Shown here one piece after another: positions 1 through 61,500 of a stretch of 61,500 nt of DNA (its first letter is position 1; each line of letters opens with the position of its first letter). Position numbers and translations under genes: made by a program. The DNA comes from Cristatella mucedo (lineage: Eukaryota > Bryozoa > Phylactolaemata > Cristatellidae): positions 436,001 through 497,500 of the forward strand of contig WPIO01000086.1 in assembly GCA_009760855.2 (NCBI GenBank), given 5' to 3'. A model generated the notes under the pieces. That model was not told the DNA's origin, ran no database searches, and worked only from the letters and a program-made list of their open reading frames with translations.

Positions 1-123
1 CGCAAATGTTCGTGCTGATGCTTGTGCCTTCGCCGCTCCTACTACATTTTTCTACCGTGCCTCACAGCTGTTGTTGCTGCCACATCTGCCCCAACATAAT
101 GGAATGCTAGTTCAGTGGCTGTG

Positions 124-206
124 GCTGATCCCTGTTGCACTGTTGCTGATCGTTTTGCACTGTGGCTGACCCTTGTTTCACTGCAGCTGATCCTTGTTAC
201 GCTGCC
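124..206. repeat. Degenerate 21-bp minisatellite, 4 units
   Basis: Four imperfect units of about 21 bp, each starting GCTGAYC and running to CACTG or CGCTG. The block lies in the intron upstream of the first visible HERC1 exon. The rest of 1-330 holds nothing else I recognise. Confidence 0.6.
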
Positions 207-330
207 TTGTTGTTGTGCGCTGTGAGCAATGCCAAGTGCAAAGAAAACAGCATACCCATTGGCTGCCCCCCTGCAGAATAGAACATTTTCAGTCACGACA
301 TCCGGCAAAGCGCTCCTTCCTTTACTGCAG

Positions 331-52142
<51,812 letters not shown>

Positions 52143-53231
52143 CTACCGTAGACGGACTGCCTTCGAGGCACCAGCAGCCTGCACTCGCGAGCAGTATTTT
52201 TTTTCGTTTGGCCGATAACCGTGCAGAGCGCGGCCCCTAATCGGCAGCGATGTCGTGCCAGGCATGTGGTGCATGCACATCGCGTGTGACCCTGTACGAT
52301 GTACGTGATTACAGCAGGCCCCTTTCTCGTGTGTGGAGCTGCAAGCTAACTGCTGACAATCTACTCGGGTTTGCTATCACTTGTATCTTGTTTGCTTTTG
52401 CATGTCAACATGCTGCACATGTTGAAGCTGTTGCAACGTTATGCTGCTGTTTCTGCTCCTGGAACAACCCCTGAGTAATTATCCTTTCACTGCGCTGGCG
52501 ACAGGTTTGATCGGATGCGATGAGCAGCTTGAGCTGCTGCTGTGCGATTTGCATTTCACTGATTGATACTAAAGCAGCATGGATAAGCATTATGACTCAG
52601 ATATCATGGTGTGTCTGGATTAAAAACCTTGGAACTCCGATAAGAACGTCGAAAAGAAGTTGCACAAAGCAACGAAGCCTATCCTGCATTGATTGGTGTG
52701 CATTACACATGCCAGCTTGGCAGCTCCAGTGAGCCTCCTGTTCAATAAGGCAACCCTGTTATTGTTCGAGCAAGCCTGTTAATGTCCACACTCCTGTAAT
52801 CTAACCAGTGCTTTTTCTCTTGCATGCAGCCGTGGACGACATTTGGGGCTCGGGATGAGACAGATACAATGATAGACCAAAGGACAAACACAAAAAAGAG
52901 AGGCACAGAGACAGGCACAGGGAGAGACAGAGTGCTGCATGTGCACATTGAGAAAATGGAGCACATGAGAGCTATTAGAAAGAGCACACGGCAGTAAGTG
53001 GCATCCTTCTTCGACTTGCATCATTAGTATTTGGTGACATTGGTGTGGACTGACGATGGGAGAGCTCAAATAACAATATCCATTCGGCATGCTGCCTAAA
53101 AAAATGGCTGACCTAAACTGCTCTGCTTGAATAACAACAGTAGGCAGCTACTTCGAACATATCACAGCTTTTAGTGATCAGGACTTATTTCAGCAAGCTA
53201 TAAATGACTTTTTTTCACCTCGGAAAGTTAG

Positions 53232-53299
<68 letters not shown>
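53232..53299. repeat. (CT)n microsatellite
   Basis: About 34 uninterrupted CT units in the HERC1-ORP intergenic space. Confidence 0.97.
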
Positions 53300-53300
<1 letters not shown>

Positions 53301-53350
53301 CTTAGGGTCCGGCACCGTAAGTACCAAAATGTTTTGTTATGTGCACACTT

Positions 53351-53356
53351 AATAAA
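53351..53356 (+). promoter_or_regulatory. Candidate HERC1 polyadenylation signal
   Basis: AATAAA about 1.2 kb after the HERC1 stop, just behind the (CT)n tract. First canonical hexamer seen on plus after the stop. Confidence 0.4.
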
Positions 53357-53545
53357 TGTCACAACTATCTGCTTCTAAAGCTAGGATGGATTGGCATTTT
53401 CCACGACGTTGGCTGGTCCAAGCTTCGAAAGCAGAAGCAAGACGTCTAGCTCAGTGGTAAAAAGTGCGGCTTCCAGGCGGTGGCTGGCTGACCATACAGC
53501 TGCAGTAAGAGAAGACAACATCGGTTACACATAAACCAATTTTGC

Positions 53546-53551
53546 TTTAAT
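53546..53551 (-). promoter_or_regulatory. Candidate ORP polyadenylation signal
   Basis: TTTAAT on plus is ATTAAA on minus, about 650 nt after the ORP stop. This is a common variant hexamer; the support is weak. Confidence 0.3.
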
Positions 53552-54201
53552 CAATATAGGATCCCGGCGAAAGAACCGGCTGCAGCCGGAGGCCGCTGAG
53601 TGTGCAAGGCAAGGCTGGCACTGGGCGTCGACTGCAGCCAAGCGCTCTCGGCACAACCGGTGAAGCTGCCGCCGGAGGGCATGCACTCCGGCGGCTTCGG
53701 TGAAAGGCACGAAAGATCTCTGTCTGCCACCACAAACAAAACCGCAGGCCAAACAGGATTGCAGCGATACAAGTCGCTAGAGCCACAAGGCCAGAGAGCT
53801 CGCTGCTGAGGACTCACGAGAAATGGATAAGGCAGCGTGCTGCTTTCGAGCAGCCCGCATGTCAACTAGGGAGCCTCCTTTCTTTGACAGCATGCATCCC
53901 GTCGAACAACTCCCTTGTTCTGGGCCACGCATGGTCGTCGGCAGCCACCACCAAAGTAGAGATTAGATGCTGTGAACACATGGTACCGGTGCATTTGGAC
54001 TCGAGTGATAAAAATTAATATAAAAAAAGAAATCACAGAAAAGGAACCATGATGGCTGGGCACTCTATTGCACTCTCCACTACGGCCGATGGTCAGCAGG
54101 GCCGCCCATGCAGTGCCTGTCCGGCCGCGACCGGCTGACTGCAGCAGACGCCTTCAGACGGACGATTTCCTGCGCTGGCAAGTGCTGCCACCTGACTCTC
54201 G

Positions 54202-54307
54202 CTACCAAAGAGGCTCGAATGTCAGGCGTCGGAATCCGGGATTCTCTCTCATACGCCAGTAGTCATTGCTGTACTGGTAGTGGTCTTGGCCGTTGGCGGT
54301 GAGTCTC
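54202..54307 (-). CDS. ORP last exon
   Basis: Product [34 protein letters not shown], stop TAG at 54202-54204. Acceptor TGTGTGCAG. The Trp at the very end and the N-D-Y-W position fit the family end. Phase matches the exon before. Confidence 0.9.
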
Positions 54308-57300
54308 CTGCACACAGCAAGTAGCCAAGCGCTAAAGCAGCCGAGCGCACGACCACACGACTAAAAGCAGCCGAGTGCATGATGGACGGCCACCGGCGCC
54401 CCTCGGTGCGTTCGCAGCGCTGCTGCAGCCGCAAGGTGCCGAATTACGCCGATCGGGCGACTACAGACAAGTGACTGGTGTACAATGTGCAGCAGCAGAA
54501 GCACCAGCAGCAAAAGGAATGAGCACTAGCTGAATGAACTGTCTGCACGACACGACGTAGGCATTGAGCAGCAACCACTTGCTTCAGGGGTGACAGTGAA
54601 CACCACTTTACATGCAACCTTTGGGGCGGCGGCTTCGGCTGCTGTCCCCTGACTCCAACTTGCTTATGTCTCAGGCTATGTCTTAGAGACTGGCATCCGG
54701 TCTGGTTTGGCACAACAGTACGGTGCTCACATTTAATGACCGAGATCATGGACTCAAGCTCTCCTGTGGCATATGTAAAGCATCTAAATAGAGACTAAGC
54801 TCCCTTAGAGTCCTTCCTACACATGCAAGCTATACTTGCTATGTGCTTTGCTGGCAAAGGCTCGATCGTGCTTCCTTTGCAGCAAGTGTGTGAAGTGCCT
54901 AGAAAGAGATTGAGTTCTCTGAGAGCCCTATAGCAAATGTATTGTTATTGTTATTGATATTAATGCGTGGACTGCAGCTAGGACTGCGGGGGCCAGTGTT
55001 GTGCATAGCTAAGCACTGGCATAAGCATGCACGGTAAAGTACATCTCTGGAACCGACCGAGAGGCTCGAAATGAGGGACAGAGCTCGTTCCGGTCACGAG
55101 GCCTTATTTAACCGTTCGACATCGGTTTGCAGTGTGGGTCAGACGGCACTACTACTGATAGATGGCAATTCCAATAGCTGACCCCCAGGCCTGACGACAT
55201 AGTACCTACATCAAGTAATGCACAGCAATTACATTCTGTTAACCTACCGTTGCAGCCGTCCTCAGTTAGATTAAGAGCAGAGAATTGTCGCCTGTTATAG
55301 AAGCCCATCGCACGGCCTGTGTTTTTTCGGGCTCTACCCAGTTGGTGAGACTTCAAGACTTGGGCTAACCTGCTCTCAACACTACTTGACCTTAGGCCTA
55401 CAACCTTGGCAAACAACTTTGACTTGAACTGACCTTTCTTACGTGCTGGAGTCGTAAATATGTACTGCCTGAAATGAGTGATCATTTTCATTTTGAGTGG
55501 GAGCCATGTTGAAATTCTCATGTCAGCTGTCGCAGCTGCCACATCACACCACTTCCCGCCGATCTGCACTGGCTACCAGTCAAGCAATCCATCGACATCA
55601 AGGTTTTGTCGCTCACTTTAAGGTTCCTTCCTTCTTTGGCTCCAGCATACCTACCTGATCTACTCCTCTACCAGGCCAAGCATCGTACCACCCGATTTTC
55701 CAAAACTAACTGTTTACCCATACCTTGTACAAATCCAAAATCCTTTGGAGACCGTGCATTTAGTTCGCATGCCCCCAAAGCCTGGAACTCACTCACGACT
55801 TGCGTCACGACATCCTAGCTGATTAAACAGCCTCTTTTTGTATAGCGACAGAAGATCCTTTACGGCTATCACCAACGCTTGCAGTGGCGATAAAGGATCG
55901 CCCACCGCAGGAATCGAACCCACGACCTCGGGACCGAGGTCGTGAAAGCAACCGCCTTACCTAGTGTGCCATCACGGCTCAGACATCCCCTGACTTGACC
56001 ACATTTAAAAAGAACTTATAAACGCACCTATTTATGACAGCATTTACTGGGTCCCTGTGATTCGTCCTTTATGTGCTTGTGTGTGCTGACACTGTTGCAT
56101 GCTGCCATTAACCACACTTGCATGCTGACTCTGTGCATGTCACCCCTAACCATGTTGTTCATGCTATTAATCAAGCATGATACCATTCATCATTCAGTCG
56201 TGTTTCCTTTGCAGCAAATGTTAAGCACCTAGAAAGAGATTGAGTTCTCAGAGGATGCTTTTATCAAGTGTATTACTATTATTATTATTATTATTATTAT
56301 TATTAGCTGTGCTGGGCGACCAGACACGGTACCAGGTGTTGTACTGTTTAGATCAAGCCACGACGTGGGGATCACCTCACATTTAGTAGTAGGTAACCCT
56401 GAAAAAGATAGCGCCAGTTTGGCCTCTCTGGTGATTACAACTGAAGTACCAATTTGAAAGTACAGAAAGACCGAAAGCTTTTCAGTCGCTTTACGGTCGC
56501 TTCCCAAGAGACTGAAAGTAGAAAAAAATGTCACCTCGAGTGGGAATGATCCTACAAAAACTTCAGCCGCCACAGCTAGCAATGAAGACTGCTGTATCTG
56601 CCACGAAATTCGCATAACAGGATCGCTATCAGTTGCGCTAGCAGCTGGGCACCAGGCATCATATCCAGGCTCGCGCACACACTTCCCTTCGATGCAGCAA
56701 TTCTACACAGGCTTGGTTGGCAAACAGCAGCAGCTCCCAGCAAGCGAATCGCAGCAGCCTAACGAGCTGCCCAGGTCACGTGCCAGAGCGACCATACCTG
56801 AACCAGCGAGGCTCGTGGTGCTGTTGGCCCTGCTCTTCCCGACGTTTTTTCGCGTCTCGCTGCAGCTTTTCGACGCGAAGTTTCTCACTCTCCGCTTCCG
56901 GTATTCGACCCTCCTCTAGGAGTCTGCGAAACAGCCGCCGAGCGCCGTCGTTGAGCGAGCAGGTGGCTTTGAGGGGGTCGTGCACACGACCGGAACTTGC
57001 TCCGCATTCGGGGTCGAGAGAGCGCCATGAGGCCAACAGGCACCTCAACGGGGAAGCACAGCAGCCAGGACAGCGCGGCAGCACCGGCAGCATCGCCGAT
57101 GCGCTCGGCCGAGCTCTCACCTCTGGTCAGGCCGGAAGCGCGAGTCGGTCGGAGGTAGCATAGCCGCCTCTCCGGGCAGCAGCTCGTTCAGCTCGATGGC
57201 GAACCGCGTGAAGCCGTAGTAGAGGTCGTTATTCTCGGGAAACGAGCCTGCCAAGACGGCGCCGCTAGCTAGGCACAGGTCAGCTGACAAGTCTGCCGGC

Positions 57301-58406
57301 TGCGGCCTGACCAGTTGCACGAGAGCGGCTCCGGCTGCCATCACCCTCCCGCTCCCCCATCGGCTTACACAAGGTAATCGAGAATGGCTGGCTGACCCTT
57401 GCACTCCACGACCCCTGCGGCCCGGGGTCATGGAGAGCAAGCTGCGCACCTCACGGCTAGGCTAGCAAGCAGCGACAGACGTCGAACACCCAACTCTTCA
57501 CCGTGGCACATCTTGGCAGCCATCTTTGAACAACTTGGTTTGTTAGGGGCTGGCCGACACTCATTTTGAAGCAGACATGGCTGCCTCGGCAGAGATGGCG
57601 CGGACTCGTCGCAGCAGCAATTTTCGGGCAGCGGCGCGGCCGGAGATGCAGGCTCATCACACACACCTGTGCCCGAAAAGAGGCGACAGAACCTACCGCA
57701 CCCCCACGAGGCACATGTCATGCCCAGCCAGCAAGCATCCCAGCTGCTGTTGATCACATGTGACATCGCGGCTGCGGCCGGTGACCCTCTGCGGCTGGCC
57801 TGCGCAGTCTGGGGCGCCGCCGCGTACCTGGTCGCCATATGCATCGTGCAGCGGCTTCGGTGCCCGTGTAGAGGCCCTCGGTCCAGCGCCCGTGCAGGTA
57901 GGACACGACGGCGCCGTCCGAGGCGCACACCATGCCATTCACCTCGTGCTTCTTGTCGGACCAGTAGCTTGCCTGGGTTCAAACGCATAAGTGGGTCAAG
58001 CTTAACGGCGCCAGCCGGGTTCAAGCAGCAGCAAGCGAGAGCCGAGCGTGTGTGCTTGCAGTGGTTTTCACGTTCGGCTCCACTAGTCCATTCGTCACTC
58101 GTCACGCAAGGACAACCTTCACCTTGAGGAGCGCTGTGGGTTTGGTGGCACGCATCAATTGCGGGAACCGAGCCTTGACCGTGAGCACCGTCAGGTGACG
58201 ACAACAGCAACAAGTAAACGGCAGAGCCAGCTAGCACACACACACACCCCAGAGCCAGCTAGCACACACACCCCCTGCGCATGCATGCATTACCTGTCCT
58301 TGTGCATGATCTGTTGGCATGCACAGCTTTTCTTAAACCAACCCATTTTCGCTGGATTCCGTCAGCACTCGGTTAGATCGCACACATACATTTGTGCGCG
58401 CACATG

Positions 58407-58472
<66 letters not shown>

Positions 58473-59086
58473 CGAACGCACATCTTTGTGGTGCGTCTAA
58501 CGAGACTAACATACTTGACCCGCCAGTACACGAAGAGCACAGCTGGTCTTGCACACGGCGTCATGAACAACAATCCGGAAGGACTTTTTACGAGCTGATC
58601 GTAAATATATATGCATCCGTGCTAATATGAATTTCTGTCTCATATTAATGCTCTTTGCTGTGCTATTTTTATATGTCACACATGTTCTTTGCAGATCGCC
58701 TGTCATTTAACTGTGCTATCTACTTTACATTCTGCTTTTTATTAGTGTTGCCAGCCAGCTGCCTCGGCAGGCAGCTGGCTGGGCTGCGGACAACGGTAGC
58801 AGCAGAGGCAGCTGTACAACACGCATATGAGTGAGAGAGAGCTCGCGCGAGAGTGCACGAGACATGCTTGATTGCTCAGATAGCTGAGAGGTCGGTGTAA
58901 AAGTCGCATAACTGCTGCACAAAATCCCTCCAAAAGAAACTTACCTTGACAAAGGTCAGCTTGCACGTGATTCCCTGTCCAACACTCTTTATCAGCATAT
59001 CGCCATACTGGTCTACCCATCGCTGGCCGCCGAGGATGTTGTGCAGGCAAGTGGTGACTTTGTTCCATTGATAGTGCTCGTTGTGC
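54202..59086 (-). CDS. Oxysterol-binding-protein-related protein (OSBPL3/6/7 type), last five exons
   Basis: This encodes the end of the OSBP-related lipid-binding domain, which moves sterols or phospholipids in exchange for PI4P at membrane contact sites. Five minus-strand exons join in phase: 58945-59086, 57828-57972, 57121-57247, 56798-56923, 54202-54307, giving 214 codons and a stop. Diagnostic stretches are [41 protein letters not shown] with [37 protein letters not shown] and the C-terminal [12 protein letters not shown]. The WSxKxHEVxG and YYxFTxFAxELNE patterns favour the OSBPL3/6/7 subfamily over OSBP1/2 or OSBPL9/10/11. The EQVSHHPP signature and any PH domain lie upstream, beyond the right edge. 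A LINE A and a LINE B copy sit in the intron to the right. Confidence 0.93.
54715..54965 (+). mobile_element. Degraded SINE1 followed by a LINE A tail
   Basis: SINE1: ACCGAGATCATGGACTCAAG, ATATGTAAAGCATCTAAATA, AAGCTCCCTTAGAGTCCTTC. LINE A tail: GATCGTGCTTCCTTTGCAGC, GTGCCTAGAAAGAGATTGAG, then ATTGTTATTGTTATT. Confidence 0.75.
55525..56310 (+). mobile_element. LINE A 3' copy split by a SINE2
   Basis: LINE A sequence 55525-55815 continues at 55989 after a SINE2. The coding part retains FRSL-like [20 protein letters not shown] and [20 protein letters not shown] before the break. The 3' end has the tail stem-loop and a long (TTA)n at 56271-56304. Confidence 0.92.
55816..55981 (-). mobile_element. 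SINE2 with 7-bp target duplication inside LINE A
   Basis: Antisense SINE2 blocks: TAGCTGATTAAACAGCCTCT, CTTTACGGCTATCACCAACG, GGAATCGAACCCACGACCTC, GCAACCGCCTTACCTAGTGT. GACATCC occurs at 55809-55815 and 55982-55988, flanking the insert. The LINE A ORF is continuous if the insert and one duplicate are removed. Confidence 0.93.
56798..56923 (-). CDS. ORP exon
   Basis: Product [20 protein letters not shown], then a charged helix [13 protein letters not shown] and PRWF. Acceptor GTTTCGCAG, donor GTATGG. The charged helix is the usual C-terminal helix of ORPs. Confidence 0.93.
56924..57827. other. Two ORP introns
   Basis: Introns 56924-57120 and 57248-57827 flank the exon at 57121-57247. Both are unique and GC-rich; a long minus frame running through here is a frame shadow, not a gene. 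Confidence 0.75.
57121..57247 (-). CDS. ORP exon
   Basis: Product [20 protein letters not shown], then [20 protein letters not shown]. Acceptor CTTGGCAG, donor GTGAGA. This is the most conserved C-terminal block of the family. Confidence 0.95.
57828..57972 (-). CDS. ORP exon
   Basis: Product [20 protein letters not shown] then a Val/Leu strand and [14 protein letters not shown]. Acceptor AACCCAG, donor GTACGC. Phase 0 in, phase 1 out. Confidence 0.93.
57973..58944. other. ORP intron with (AC)n
   Basis: The (AC)n tract at 58411-58468 and short degenerate CA blocks near 58235-58280 are the only repeats. No exon or RNA gene is seen. Confidence 0.75.
58411..58468. repeat. (AC)n microsatellite
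   Basis: About 29 AC units. Confidence 0.97.
58945..59086 (-). CDS. ORP exon (first visible)
   Basis: Donor GTAAGT and acceptor TTGCAG on minus. Product [20 protein letters not shown] and [16 protein letters not shown], the barrel strands after the lid region. Enters with one base of a split codon, exits phase 0. Confidence 0.93.
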
Positions 59087-59159
59087 CTGCAATACGAAGG
59101 GGAATGTGGGACGAGGGGGACAGGTGGCACACAGGGCTCAAAGGGATCCCGTGACAACT

Positions 59160-60385
59160 GCGAGCAGCAGGCGACGCAAAATGTGTTGCTATTGGAGTAC
59201 CTCAGGGCTCCGTGCTAGGTCCGGTTCTTTTCACGGTTTATACTCTCCCTCTTGCTGATGTGATTGCCAAGCACGATCTAGGCTTTCACTTCTATGCGGA
59301 TGACACTCAGTTGTACCTTTACTTTGATCCCTCCCAGCCTTCGAGCACCTCAAATTCTCTCAACTCACTAGCTGCATGCATTGATGACATCCACACATGG
59401 ATGGCAGCAAATTTTCTAAAACTTAACGATGATAAAACAAACTTACTAGTTATGAGTAAACCCAGTGTGATTCAGAAATTGGAAAGGCTGACTTTCAAAA
59501 TTGGCTCTACCAGCATATCTCCTGTCGAATCAGCTCGAAATCTAGGTGTCATATTCCAAAGCGACCTCTCGTTAGACGACCATATCAGCTCCACGGTCAA
59601 ATCTGCCTATTTTCAGCTTCATAACATTGCTAAAATTCGGGCTTGTTTAGATAAGGATACCACGTCTAAGTTGGTCCATGCATTCGTGACATCTCGTCTC
59701 GACTTCTGCAACTCACTGCTCACTGGCCTACCAGCATGTGCGATCAGGCGATTGCAGCTGGTGCAAAACTCTGCAGCTAGGCTTGTCTGTCGTGAGCGGC
59801 GCAGTTGCCACATTACTCCACTTCTCGCCTACCTGCACTGGCTACCAGTCAAGCAACGGATTGACTTCAAGGTTTTGTCGCTCACTTTTAGGTCCCTTCA
59901 TTCTATGGCTCCAGCCTATCTTTCCGATATACTACCCCATCAGGCCAAGCATCGTACCACCCGCTTTTCGGAATCCAACAGTCTAGACAAACCTCGTACA
60001 AACCTCAAATCCTTTGGAGACCGTGCATTTAGTTCGTATGCTCCCAAAGCCTGGAACTCCCTCCCGACCTGCGTCAGAACATCCCCTGACCTGACCACAT
60101 TTAAAAGGAACCTAAAAACACACCTATTTAGGACAGCATTTAGTGGGTCCCTGTGATTCGTCCTTCACGTGCTTATGCGTTCTGACACTGTGCATGCTGC
60201 CACTAACCACATTTGCATGCTGACCCTGTGCATGTCACCCCTAACCATGTTATTAATTTTGTTTGTTTTTCATGCATGATTTGATCTACCATTCAATTGC
60301 GTTTCCCTTTGCAGCAAATGTAAAGCGCCTAGAAAGAGATTAAGTTCTCTGAGGGCGCTTTATCAAGTAGATATCAAGTATATTA
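59160..60385 (+). mobile_element. LINE A, best copy: reverse transcriptase 3' part, 3' UTR and tail
   Basis: A 5'-truncated CR1/L2-like LINE. One frame is open from about 59161 to 60158. It begins near [13 protein letters not shown], has the catalytic [50 protein letters not shown]-type [15 protein letters not shown], and ends [14 protein letters not shown]. The 3' UTR (60159-60315) is followed by the tail stem-loop: AAAGCGCC and GGGCGCTTT around AGAGATTAAGTTCTCT. The end is ATATTATTATT. It has no endonuclease part, so it cannot move alone, but its intact frame makes it young. Confidence 0.95.
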
Positions 60386-60469
60386 TTATTGGGAAAATAA
60401 GTGCAGCTGCTGAGTCTCTCGAGTAACATGCACAAAAGCCGCTAAACCTCTGCAGCTGGTGCTCGATAT

Positions 60470-60990
60470 GGCTGAAAAAGATGGTCGACAGATACGAAAG
60501 GTTCCGCCACATGTCCATCCTGTGCGGAAGTAGCCCTGGAAGGCTGCTGGTCGATGAGTCGTGGATTGGTTACTTCATATCTGGCAGCACTGCTGCACCT
60601 GTTTCATCCTCCTCGCGACCTCGTGTACGCTATGGATAGTAGGTTTGCTGTTCCATTCCTTTGCTACATGACCGTGGCAGTTAGAGAAGTCTTAGCTGTG
60701 CAGGCCCTAGACTGTGAAACTCACTTCGACAACTCTTACATAGTGACACATCTTCTCTCCTGATGCTGCCTTGTGGCACATCCTGTCCAGACTGCTACTC
60801 ACTACGTCCACCGATAGATACACTGATATGCAACTGATTTCTTTGACGGCCCTCCTGACTCAGTTATGCTTCCCTCTTTCCATTTGTTGCTGCTACCTGC
60901 TACTGGCGGCGAAAGGCACTCGGGCGTTCAGCGAGCCTATGAAAAACCCTCTAGCGTAACACCATCTTAGTTCTTGTCGCGTTTTTATAG
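60470..60990 (+). mobile_element. LINE B 3' region, heavily degraded
   Basis: CTGGTCGATGAGTCG, GGTTACTTCATATCTGGCAG, TTTGCTGTTCCATTCCTTTG and CTCCTGACTCAGTTATGCTT follow LINE B order. Frames are broken, and the tail is lost. Confidence 0.65.
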
Positions 60991-61500
60991 TTATTCAGAA
61001 GTCGCTAATGCTACCACAGCAAGCATTGGCGGCAAGACTGTGCGGTGCTGCAGCAGCTAGCAACAAACACCAATACATGCCATCCAAAGCACGGCAGACC
61101 ATGTGAAATTCTTTAGCCGACGACAAAAAATCCTTGACCCTGCATGCTTTTGTCTCAAGAGAGATGCGCAGCAGGCAAACACTGCAGTGACTAAACGTAA
61201 GCGTTTTTGTAAGCACTGAAGAAACAGGCCCCAAAGGCCGTCGGCACTAGGACGGTGTCACGAGACTTAGCACCCAGACCGGGTAACTTTTGATTAACGA
61301 TCTTTTAAAAAGGAGATGCAATGCAATCGGGTTAAAAGCAGAGTCTGAAGTGTGTGATTAGACGGCACAGCAAACATGCCGTGACAGAGAGTGCAAGCTT
61401 GCAGACAACAGTGAATGGCAGCAGAGAGTAAAGTTGCAGAAAACCACGAGAGTTACAAGACGAAACTCGGAAACGAGAGCAAGCAAGAGACGATGAGTGA
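60991..61500. other. Right edge, ORP intron or upstream
   Basis: No exon, repeat or RNA gene recognised. The ORP 5' exons must lie further right. A 79-codon minus frame here shows no family features. Confidence 0.5.

Larger units (their letters stand above)
52143..54201. other. Convergent intergenic region between HERC1 and ORP
   Basis: About 2.06 kb between the two stop codons. It should hold both 3' UTRs. I see no other gene; open frames here are short and unrelated. A (CT)n tract lies at 53232-53299. Confidence 0.8.
54308..56797. other. ORP intron with LINE A and SINEs
   Basis: Contains a degraded SINE1 at 54715-54830, a LINE A tail at 54870-54965, and a LINE A 3' copy at 55525-56310 that carries a SINE2. 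No other exon is apparent. Confidence 0.75.

Noticed and set aside
57428-58243. 271-codon minus-strand open frame
   Set aside because: It runs through ORP exon 57828-57972 in the wrong frame and through introns. The ORP frame has clear family motifs and matching splice phases; this one has none.

Overview
The window is eukaryotic, from an invertebrate animal. Coding exons are GC-rich islands in long introns full of microsatellites, non-LTR (LINE) fragments and tRNA-derived SINEs. There are no operons, no Shine-Dalgarno signals and no prokaryotic elements. A FMRFamide-receptor-like GPCR that lacks several canonical class A motifs, together with the LINE types, would fit a lophotrochozoan or flatworm. 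I cannot name the species and hold that placement loosely.

Three host genes are visible. (1) The plus strand from 331 to 52142 carries the 3' part of a giant HERC1-type E3 ubiquitin ligase. I could assemble 29 exons whose splice phases all agree, giving 1,967 codons plus a stop. In order they encode a helical region (exons 1-5), a WD40 propeller (5-13), a helical linker (14-15), the second RCC1-like domain (15-21) and the C-terminal HECT domain (22-29), with the catalytic cysteine codon at 51996-51998. The N-terminal part (first RCC1-like domain and SPRY) must lie upstream of the window. (2) The minus strand from 10971 to 12410 is an intronless class A GPCR nested antisense inside the 12.9 kb HERC1 intron 8. 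(3) The minus strand from 59086 down to 54202 carries the last five exons of an oxysterol-binding-protein-related protein (OSBPL3/6/7 type), tail-to-tail with HERC1; its 5' part lies beyond the right edge.

The rest is repeats. LINE family A ends in a stem-loop followed by a TTA-rich tail; its best copy is at 59160-60385. LINE family B ends in ATACATTACATT; its best copies are at 17950-19012 and 27185-28575. Both look like CR1/L2-type elements with a YADD reverse transcriptase. Two tRNA-headed SINE families (called SINE1 and SINE2 here) are also present. SINE1 shares the LINE A 3' end, and all four families share a GCTATACAAA-like motif close to the 3' end. Several copies are nested, some with clear target-site duplications. 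One insertion of only 69 bp consists of little more than the LINE A stem-loop and tail. Many microsatellites start exactly where a LINE B tail ends.

The host genes are not an operon and need not work together: HERC1 acts in ubiquitination, the GPCR in signalling and the ORP in lipid transfer at membrane contacts. What links them is layout: one nested antisense gene and one convergent neighbour. The most notable points are the shared retroelement 3' end and its minimal mobile unit, a probable GC-AG intron in the HECT region, a 43-nt exon with a LINE 13 nt behind it, and several splice sites built from or crowded by repeats.
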